Origin: Trichoplusia ni
Taxonomy: Eukaryota; Arthropoda; Insecta; Lepidoptera; Noctuidae
Assembly (NCBI RefSeq): GCF_003590095.1
Contig: NC_039478.1
Span: 15,004,001 to 15,068,000, forward strand
DNA: 64,000 nucleotides
Direction: 5' to 3'
Shown one piece after another: positions 54,603 through 64,000 of this stretch. The notes under the pieces are model-generated. The model had not been told where the DNA came from, made no database searches, and saw nothing but the letters and a program-made list of their open reading frames with translations. The stretch's first letter is position 1; the number at the start of each line of letters is the position of its first letter. The position numbers and the translations under genes were made by a program.

Positions 54603-57571
54603 TATTGTGAACGTTTATTTGTGAAATGTTTAATAATTGCTTTTCCGTTTTAAACTGGAGTTGTTTCGTATTTATTTGGCATAATTTGTTACATAGTTAT
54701 TTGAGATCGTTATCGTAAATTATTTTTAGTGTGAAAAGTTTAGTAAAGATTAGTACTCTGGACATTTTTATTGTTAAAGTTTGGAGTTTATCCTTTCAGG
54801 ACTCAATGTTATCGAGGCTTGAGGTGCGTAAGTGATGGAGGGGGGACGGGTAGGCTCGCCTACTACAAAATGAAGCAGACATATTTTCACGTTAGTATCT
54901 TACTATTGAGGATTTATGCCGACCCCAAACATAATGTACTTCTGAACTATCCTCTTTTGAATAAGGTAACGTATGTTATATTACGTTGAAGTAGTTTGAT
55001 TTTTGGTATCTTATAGCACATTTTTTCCTTAAAGGTAAAAAAAAAATAACTTTTTTATAATAGTAACCCATTTCATTATGTATATTAAATGTGAATTTAT
55101 ATTATTCTCATATCTAAAAGCTTAAGCACAGTACCGCTACTATGTTTTGTTCGCAAAATCATTTATAATCCAAAGAAATGATAGAAGATATTCACCATTT
55201 CTCAAAGAGCTCATTTTTCACAGTATATAAAAACATCTCAGACACTTGGCTGTGTGTGCAAGTGTTCATATAATATTATCACCCCTTAACTTCATATTTA
55301 CTTTGGCTCGCGAATGTTCGACGCACTAAGCTTGGATTTGACGGGCTTCAGATCAACGAACTGTTTGATGTATTTAGTAATAACTAATAATGAACGGGAG
55401 GGATGTTGTACGTTACTAGGAGAGCTAGAATGATTAGGTTTGCTGTACGAATTATATTTAGAAACACGTCTTTATGTGTTTGAAAAGGTAAATAGAGCTT
55501 TGTCTGTGTTTAAAATATATAGGAGGAAAAAAAATGCTATTTAATAAGCTCATAGGTTGTGGGTTTAATAAACTTTATAAAATCACGTAAATTTTTATTT
55601 GTTAATGTTTGTTTAGGTTATGTATATATAAAAAGAGAAACAATTAAATAGATTATAATTTGAATCAAGTAGCATCTCCGAATTAAATATTGTTATTACA
55701 AAAACGAATTAACGCAGCATTTGAACGGTCTCAATAATAAAGTTTCGAAAAGTCATTATGACTCACCCTTGCTTTTATCTCATATTCTTCAAACTGATGA
55801 TCTCAAGAAAAACAAGGATAAAGACAAAAATTTGATATTAATATAATCATTCGACCCTTGGTTCGCTTGGCTGTTTAGCACAGCTGGCATCGTAAGATAA
55901 GGGACCCCTTCTTTTAAGTTTCTTGTCTTAAAATTGATTTTTGGTGGACAAAACCCATAAAATATTAAGCAGTATCTATTGCTGTGTAGGTTTTTGATCG
56001 ACTTAGTATGCCCGAGACGGAAAAGTTTATGTGTTTAGGGTAGCGCAAGTATTTATTCTCTGGGTACTTACTAAGAATATTCAAAGTGGATTTCTAAAGG
56101 ATTATATCTTTAGTCCTTTATTTTACGTTACGTAAGCTAGTTTTTCGGAACGGAAAATATATCTTTAGAATTGATACTTTTTCCAATAAAAGGAACACAT
56201 TATTTTTTGACAATTTTTTTGAACGAAGCCTATTTAAGTAGTAACACTTTAAGCCTTATATTCCAGTCAATTTAGTATGAAAACAAGTTAATAGACACCA
56301 CAAATCCTACTTCAAATTCCTATCAATAACCGGCTCACTATCGATACATTTTGCTTCGTTCATTATTCGGATTATAGCCAACAGTTTTGTTTGCCAGTAA
56401 AAGTTCTGGAACATTAAGTCGAGTGTTCACTGTATGAGTTTGCAGTCAGCTTATACAAGTTTTGTATTAAATGAAAGTTTAGAGCTAGTGGCAAAGGTCC
56501 TAAAGTGCTATGACTGGGTTTGAAGTCGAATACGTTCATACAAAATTCATAGCGAGAAAATAAAGATGGTGGTCTTCTAGATGAAATTGGATTGAATAAC
56601 GATACGTAGTACAGGTTTTATTTTGTATTATTGAATTTATCGTTTTGCTTATGTATTGACTATAATATTTTAGAAAAGTTATTATTTGATTTCATATATA
56701 TTGTTTTTAAACTCTCTCACCAAGGAATTTATTTTTTGTCCGGGAGGGTTTCACGGACATCGAGTCACATTTACAAAGAGGCCCAAAATCAAGACAAGGC
56801 ATTCGTGCATAAACGTAATAATTCGTATATAAACAACATGAACATTTCTTTTATTTATTAAACTTCTTTACATGAAAAATGTACAAAAGCAGACTTACTT
56901 CCTGAAACTTTAGGACAATCTCTACCATTCAACCACAGAGTTAACTGGTAAAGAATGCCATCATTCACAATCAATCATTTATCACATTAATGAAAAACCC
57001 AAAGAAACCTTTCCCACTCCAAAATCGATTTTCCCTTTTTCGATAGGTCACGCTTTGACAGAAAGTAGCAAAAAACATTCGAATCACGCGGTCCCTAATT
57101 AATTTTGTTACAAAAGTCATTCCCGCAGCAATTTGTTTTCACTACCAACTTGAAGGGACGGACTGTAATCGAGTATGTTTTGTCAATTAGGGCTTCACCC
57201 TGGGAGTCCTAAATTCCCATTTGCTTCTGAGTTGTCTGTGTGATTATCCTTTTAGAAAGGGGCGGTTGAATTTATAGTTCTCTGGTTAAGTCCATTAGGG
57301 TGGTCGAAGCAACTATATATAACTGTCTAGTTCCATGGAAAGGCCATTATCGTGGAACATATGAAAAATTAGATTAAAGGGTCAGGGTAAGTAGCAGAGA
57401 CTTGTAATATAATTGAAGAGGAGATTGACAATGTAATAAAGGTCGGGAGGGATAAAGGAAGGATTCGTTGCGGTTTGAAAGAAATGCTTCATTGATAGAA
57501 GGGGACAAAAAGGCGAGCGAGTAAAGAGAACAGTATATAGACTGTGATAATTATTCGAATTATTATGTTGA
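54603..57571. other. Intergenic DNA, no gene recognised
   Basis: Frames of 72-76 codons at 54,771-54,989 and 56,631-56,861 lack motifs and splice context. No repeat family was recognised. Confidence 0.35.
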
Positions 57572-57824
57572 CTCCTCCTTCGAGTTTTCGGAAGGCACGT
57601 TAAATTGTGGGTCCCGGCTGTTACTACATCTTTGACAGTCGTTACAGGTAGTCAGAAGCTTGAAAAGTCTGACAGCCAGTCTAATCAAGAGGTATCGTGT
57701 TGCCCAGGTAACTCATGGGTTGAGGAGGTCAGATAGGCAGTCGCGCCTTGTAAAGCACTGGTACTCAGCTGAAACCGGTTGGACTGGTAGCCGACCCCAA
57801 CATACACTAGGCCGACGATGATGA
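57572..57824 (+). repeat. 5S-derived SINE body, 5'-truncated
   Basis: It starts TCCTCCTTCGAGTTTTCGG and AAGGCACGTTAAATTGTGGG, follows the body of 17,924, and ends CTAGGCCGACGATGATGAC. It has a small internal deletion near the end (GTTGGGAAA missing) and a duplicated CAT at about 57,715. Confidence 0.85.
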
Positions 57825-60288
57825 CTTTTTGACACAATAAAAAAACCGAACTTATGATCGAGACTATTTTTATTTCTAGATTATTTTTTTCTATAATGTG
57901 TTTCAAAAAGGTTCGATAACACGAAACCACTTACTATATGCCATCATCGCCTATAATTACTATTATAGTAAGTATACAGATTTAGTTAGCTATTCACATT
58001 TTCGGTTATCGGTTTATCATAATATCGGTTAGCGTTTACCATGAATGTGAGTATCGGATTTGATATGTAAAACATTTTGGGGTTGACAGATATTAGAGCT
58101 TTCATCATTATTACCGAAGTAAAATTTAATAGAGAACCGTTTTGATGTTGCTTTCTCATATAGCAGTGACAGTAATACAAATAATGACATAATTAACATC
58201 AACTTAGCTAGCTTTTATTTTCTTTAATATTCGTCGTCATATAAATCAATTCACAATGAAAAAAACATCTCTTTTTGAGAGTAGAGTTCGAGAGTACAAC
58301 AAATAGAGAAAGTTAGTAAAAGTTGAACACAGTTTCACAAATAAAACTTTCCAAAACTCTTGTTAACTGCCCACATAGAAAACAAAAATATTTGCAAATA
58401 AAAATAAAATACTTGTCCCCATACGGTCAGAGAGCCTTAAATAATCAACTTGGACAACAAAGTGCGGAACATAATTTACGATACCCTTTCCCACAAGCAA
58501 TAGTAAAGCGGTAGAGTTCAAAAGTCCCACTTGAGGTCAGAGGACCTACCACATCCTCTTAAAATAATATTATAGGTGTAGAAGAAGAGGGATGTCGCTC
58601 TACATCGTGTAGAGCCCTGTCTTTTTCCCACAACTGGACTAGTATTACTTTAAGAGTTTAGTGTGGCCCCCCCGAATAGGAATAAATCAAATCCCACAAC
58701 GCATCGGCAACGTGGGTGAGAGGTCGGACTAAAGCCCGGTCACCAACACAAGCAAGTCAGTTTTGGCCAAGTTCCATTCCACTCGACTTGATAATGGGTA
58801 CATTTTTGGCGAAAGATGCGGGTTTGTGAGGCGAACCTTGAGTATAGGGGTGGGTTCAAGTTTACTGCTAATGTAGTGTTTAAACGTTATTGTGTTTAAA
58901 AGCAATAGATATTTTTTGTAATATTTGAGAAGGTGTAGGTAAGATCAGAAACGTTAGAGGTTGGAAGTTTAATTAATTTTTTAATAGCCACTAAAACGGA
59001 AAATATTTTTCCTATTAGAACACATCAAACTTTAATATATTACGACTAGCTTAATAAATATCGTCGCATAGCATTTACTGTGAACTCAGGATAAAGTAGA
59101 AACTTTTTTGGCATGAATGAATTTTTTGCCGTAGATTTCCCTGCGTTTAGTTATTTACTACTTGGGTTGGTTCGAGTTCATCCATCTGTAAATTCGTTGA
59201 CCAACCCTCAATTGAGTAAGCAATGTAGGCATGCCTTTTTGCATTACGTTTGATATTGCAAAAGTCAAGCGGACTTTGTGGCTTTCTATTTTTTTACAAG
59301 CCTGTAAACATGAGTTCTTTTTATATTTAAAACCTTTTTTTTATATTAAATATGTACGTTAACATGAGTTGGTACTTGTATGTTGTGGTTAAATTCGTGT
59401 TTGTATAAATTAGTACAGTTACATTAATTTATTAGTAAGTATATTTACACTTTGAAAAACCCTGCTGAAAAAATGAGTTACAAATGTTGCAACTTTCATC
59501 AATTATTTGAATGCTAAAAAAGACTTGGCTGGAAATGAATTCTAACTTCATTAAGTTATCTAACGGACTAATTACATCCAGGCCTTTGACGTCACTTTCG
59601 TCTCAATTATTTCAACTTGAGTTTAAAGTTTTCGGTAAGAAAAAACCAGGGTGCTAGTAAATCGTCGTAAAGCGGCAACGACAAGAAAAACACAAAACTT
59701 CAGTCATTACCGGCGGAAAGGAAAGTCGAGAGTGCAAAGTTTCTTCTCCATCTGGAAGTGAATTGTACCCTCCCTTGACTAACTGAATCGAAAGTGTTAA
59801 CATCTTCAGAAATCTCTTTGTACATTGTTAGGACTACCATTAAAACTATTTGAGTGCGTCAAGATTTTTCTTACGAAATTTTTACTCAAATAAATGTTGC
59901 AACTTGCAATAGAAAAGGACTCGAAATAAATAAATTATGCAAAATGTTGAGAACTCCCACAAGAGGTTGTTAAAATTAGTTTTTATGTACTACATTCGCG
60001 TTGGAAACTTTAATACTTACACCGCTGAATTTAGTTGGCTGACGCTGCCTCAATTTTCTGAAGATATTTTAGCGCATTTGACTCACAAAGAAAAGTTAGA
60101 TTTTTTCGTTAAACTTGTTCAAACTTAGCCGTCTACTTAAAAGTCAATTTTGCGAGTGTTTCTGCTTTGACATGTAATCTAGTTAGGTCAATACGTACGA
60201 TCTATTAATTGCGCTTTAAATTAAAAAATAAAGCTTTCTTTAATTAATTGTCTTGTCAATACTTAGGTCGAAGACTTCTCTGTCCACT

Positions 60289-60316
60289 TTTCTTAGTGTT
60301 CGTGTACACTAAGAAA
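60289..60316. repeat. Hairpin, 11-bp perfect arms
   Basis: TTTCTTAGTGT (60,289-60,299) pairs with ACACTAAGAAA (60,306-60,316) around a 6-base loop; the stem can extend by a G-T wobble and one more pair. Confidence 0.65.
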
Positions 60317-60417
60317 GGCCACTCGGTGTTTAACTTTCCTCCCGGCAATTTTAAATGCAATACTAATTGTAATAAACTTTATTAAGTATCCTTATTGTAT
60401 TGAAAGACATCACTTGT

Positions 60418-60476
60418 AGTGCATTGTTTAATAAACCGCAATGACATGAATCAACTTGCGGTTTACAAAATGCACT
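60418..60476. repeat. Two-block inverted repeat
   Basis: The outer AGTGCATT (60,418-60,425) pairs with AATGCACT (60,469-60,476), and the inner AAACCGCAA (60,433-60,441) with TTGCGGTTT (60,456-60,464). The blocks are separated by unequal bulges (7 and 4 bases) around a 14-base loop. Confidence 0.6.
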
Positions 60477-62555
60477 GTTTGTTGTTCTTAATATTTAAAT
60501 ACAACAAGAAATCGTTATAAGGTCAGTATTTACACTGATGTTGGACCCAAAACGAAAGCCTTGACCTACAACAGATGCCCGTTTCCCTAAATATTACGGT
60601 CGTCAAATAATGATGATTATAATGGTCTGGTCATTAAGGACGATTTATACTTCCTCAACTTGTGTTACGAGCTTTCACAATTTAAAATAAATTATGAGTC
60701 CGAAAATGTTTTTTTTTTACGTTCAAAGGTACTGTGGAAATGAAGACGGTACAATTCCATTTATCACGAACCGTCAAGTGATTTTAGCATAACTTTATTT
60801 TGAAATAACATTAATGATTGTAAAAAAAATATTCAATTGTAATTGAAATTAAAAATAAAACGAAATCGTATTCATAGACTTTTGTTTCCAAATAGTCACT
60901 TACATATTTTTGCAATATCCAATACCAAACTTGCCACAAAGATATACATATACGAACAGACACACAAACAGAGATGTCAAACTTATAACGCCCCTTTTAA
61001 TAGAGGTTAATAAAAATATAAATTTTCATTTTCCTTTATCAAATACCTAAAACATTGTCTGTCCTACGGTACACAGTTGCAGGACTTCATCCAATGTACG
61101 GCAATAGGACGCACCGAGTAGAGTGGTGTTAGAAACTTTATAATAGAGTTATTAGAAACCTCTTTTGAGTCGGGCGCGAGTGGAAAGTAAACATTTCTTG
61201 TTTAGCTCTGCTTTCTTCGAAACAAAGGTTTTTAATCAAAGCGTAGAATGAGTCGAGCTCTCATACAGCGGATGAAGCGAAGATTATCTTTAAATGTTCG
61301 GGTTTTTTTTTCTCAGATCGTTAGTGAAGATTCTTTTGAAGCGTGTGTGGATATTTAAAACGGTTTTGTATTGTGAGTGTACTTTTTGTGCAATGCGTGC
61401 TTGTAAATATGCAACTGAATTCCTATTTTAACCTGTAAAACCGAAGCATTGTTGTATATGTATCTACGAGTATACCTACCTAAAATAATATATGCCAAAG
61501 AAAATTATGGGAATTATAATTACGATTACTTAAGTTCTCAATTTGAGGGAACAAAATAATCAGACTTCTAACACGATTCCGCATAATACGCCTTGTTTAT
61601 TTTATTGAATCTTAGATTTCACATTGGTCTTTGTTGCAGTTTTTAAAGACGTTTAAAAATCACATTAATATTGATTAGGGTTTGCTAAATATATTATCAA
61701 ATGGAATATAGTTATATTTCTATTTTACATCTTGCCTCACAGTAATAGTGGTGCAATAAAACTACCCCAAATTAAGTCTGGTATAGGGAGAAAGTTTATT
61801 GATACAGTAATTCTTAGTTAATACTAGTAAATTACTTCGTAATTGTCTTGGTATTTTCTTTATTACTTCTTTAGTACGAGAACAGATTGTATCGAGTTGA
61901 AAATAAATCCATGTATAATACCTACCCTGGTATTAGGTATTTATTTTATAGTCGGAGAAGTGTGCGTGTGTGTGCGTTGGTTAGGTATTGTTTTATTATT
62001 TTTAATTAAAAAAAGTGTTCTGGCTTTTTGGATTGATATATGAATAGATTAAAAGACGAAATCTTTAAAGTATCTTTTATTATTTTATTGTTTGAATGAT
62101 TTTTGAACTTATTGTTAAACAATAAAAATCTCGTAAGAATCAACACAAGATTTTAATAAAATATCAAGTTTGTAATCTTGCATTTGATCTTCTCATTCAA
62201 AAACCTCAAAACAATACTAGCATTTAACAAGAAATAATGATACTCAGATTTGACCATCCACCGTCAAAGTTAAAATTAGTTTCATCCTATTAATTTTTAC
62301 AATTACCGAATGAGGCCGAAAGCAATCATCTTGGATCGAAGTTTCCTCCACCGAGGTACAGTTTCAATAGTTTCTTTGTAGTTGATAGTTGTAATAACAG
62401 CTGAGGGAGTTTGAGCCAAAACGATAAATTGACTAAAGTTAAAAGCACTTGTCGGACACTTTATTGAGTGCTTCCTTCGAAGACTAAGTTCTATTAAATT
62501 AACTTGATTACCAGCTGTTGTTTGAATGAGGAGTTTTTTGATTGTGCCTTTTGTT

Positions 62556-62573
62556 AACTAGATGGCGCTAGTG
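62556..62573 (+). promoter_or_regulatory. CTCF-like motif
   Basis: AACTAGATGGCGCTAGTG fits the CTCF core CTAGATGGCGCTA well and is nearly palindromic (CTAG at both ends). Motif likeness only. Confidence 0.35.
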
Positions 62574-63890
62574 TTACGCGTTTAATTAATTGTTCGTATT
62601 TTTGCTAAGAAAAACGGGTGTTTTCTTTTTTAAAAATTCGTTATGAACTTAGCTGAAAATATTTAGCTCCAAAGAAAAAAAACATAATTATTTTATTGTG
62701 GAATGAATGAAAGCATACATTTCAAGTGCCTCATTTAGCTTTCTTTATTTTTCGCTGCAATATTATACAATCGTTACATTGTACGATTATTTCTCTACTA
62801 GTCTACAATATACACAATTGCGATATTTTACGAACCACAAATAATGCCCCTACATTTCTCGATACTGAAGAAAGATTGTTGAAATCCAACGCAATATAAA
62901 ACAATATTGCACAAAATAAATAACACAACCACTTCTATCTTTCAACGACATAATTCAACTTGAGTTATGAAGTTTTATAGCGACAAATTGTGCAAAAAAT
63001 ACTTGCATGCAAAAGTACAAGGGGAAAAGTAAGTTTTTTTAAGACTTTATAATTTTGTTTTTTTATTTATTTCGTGTTTAGTTGCTTTTGTGGGAGACAT
63101 TGATCTAGAGTTGTTGTAAAAAGTCAGCCTGAATGCTAATTTTTGTATATATTTTTTTAAATAACTTCTATTCATAAGAATATGGGAATCTCATGTTAAA
63201 TTTTGCCAAAATTTGAGTTCTTCTTTCCCTAAACCTCTTATCATCCACACAAAAAGCGTCACTGAGTAGAAAAATTACCCCAAAAAAATCTATTTCATAA
63301 TTTTATATTCAACATTCCGCTTTAACTTACCCGTCTATTAAACCTAAACGCAAACCTTAACAATATAAGCAAAGAGATTATATCTCCCTTAAAGCATAAA
63401 AATGCACGCAATAAAAAGGCAGTAAAATAATGCAGTGGTAATGTTTGTCCGCCTACCGCGGGTACAACGACCGCTGTGGGAATCAATGAAATGCTGTGCC
63501 ATGTCCCCCTAAGGGTGCCGTTCACAGGTTTATATCTACAGTAAATATGTGTGTCTGTTGACAAGACTGCGCGTGTACACGTCGAATATTCGTTGTAATT
63601 TGAGAACTATCTGGCTTTGTTTGATTCAGACGCTTTGCCCGTATGGACATAAAATCGCCTGTTTGTTTTGAGCGATATTGTATTGTATGACGTTGATGTC
63701 ACATGCCCAATGAAAATGTAAATAAATGGGTTTCGAAACAATGCAATTGGATATTTGAGTACCTACTACAAGTGAAAAATTGTACTAGCATATAGATTTC
63801 CTAAAGATATCGGATTCGTATTTGTTCTTATATCACGTGAGAAAAAGTAAGAAAAACTGAAGCTGATCCAATAATTTGAAACCTCCTCTG

Positions 63891-63929
63891 ACGTCACTTA
63901 TCAGTACACTATTTACTGACAAGTGACGT
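63891..63929. repeat. Hairpin with CRE-like arms
   Basis: ACGTCACTTATCAGTA (63,891-63,906) pairs with TACTGACAAGTGACGT (63,914-63,929) with one mismatch, leaving a 7-base loop. The left arm lies in a perfect TGACGTCA palindrome. Confidence 0.65.
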
Positions 63930-64000
63930 TGTTAGGTCCTTCCAGACGTTCCACCATCTTTGATGCTTTTTATTTACTCATGAAATACAAAATACGTTTT

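Larger units (their letters stand above)
57825..64000. other. Intergenic DNA to the window end, no gene recognised
   Basis: A denser block at about 58,530-58,800 (GGGATGTCGCTCTACATCG, CGCATCGGCAACGTGGGTG) may be an unnamed repeat. Another GC-richer block is at 59,570-59,780. Frames of 60-80 codons (59,937; 61,843; 63,322) are unsupported. Inverted repeats at 60,289, 60,418 and 63,891 are listed separately. Confidence 0.35.

Noticed and set aside
58530..58800. Denser block with several near-palindromes (CTCTACATCGTGTAGAG)
   Set aside because: The 17-bp quasi-palindrome is real but short; the block resembles an unnamed repeat and I could not define its borders.
59937..60128. 63-codon frame ending LTHKEKLDFFVKLVQT
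   Set aside because: Looks protein-like by eye, but has no homology I recognise and no partner exon.

Overview
The window is animal nuclear DNA, almost certainly from a moth. It is AT-rich, genes are split into short exons by introns, and the intergenic DNA is full of SINE and LINE debris. Two SINE types resemble families abundant in noctuid and related Lepidoptera: a tRNA-derived SINE with intact A and B boxes, and a 5S-rRNA-headed SINE. The species assignment is inference. Most open reading frames here are chance AT-rich frames; real coding sequence is a few percent of the window.

Layout. (1) 10-1233 (+): the last two exons of a GNAT-family N-acetyltransferase whose 5' part lies outside the window. 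(2) 1.35-28.1 kb: gene-poor DNA with SINEs, RTE-like fragments, a Jockey-like reverse-transcriptase remnant and a possible decayed PIF/Harbinger element. (3) 28,121-50,650 (-): a complete gene for methanethiol oxidase (selenium-binding protein 1 family). I rebuilt it as 11 coding exons, 1425 nt including the stop, 474 residues, with matching phases at every junction. Its first coding exon has only 10 coding nucleotides, and one intron (29,778-30,153) is of the GC-AG type. Intron 3 carries a LINE with two long uninterrupted ORFs (35.2 to about 39.9 kb, same strand). Intron 1 holds a tentative small two-exon membrane-protein gene on the opposite strand. (4) 53,672-54,184 (-): an intronless 170-residue frame for a predicted type II membrane protein of unknown function, preceded by a CpG-rich patch. 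(5) 54.6-64 kb: no gene recognised; one 5S-type SINE and several inverted repeats.

The genes show no evident joint pathway. Most noteworthy are the GC-AG intron, the 10-nt coding exon with a TATA/initiator pair upstream, the LINE with overlapping ORFs, a 5S-derived SINE with a perfect 17-bp target-site duplication inside an older SINE, a back-to-back pair of hairpins with the same TTTA loop at 27.06-27.13 kb, and the two candidate new small genes. I see no operon-like system, CRISPR array or virus. Splice junctions and element boundaries were read by eye, and no database search was possible.
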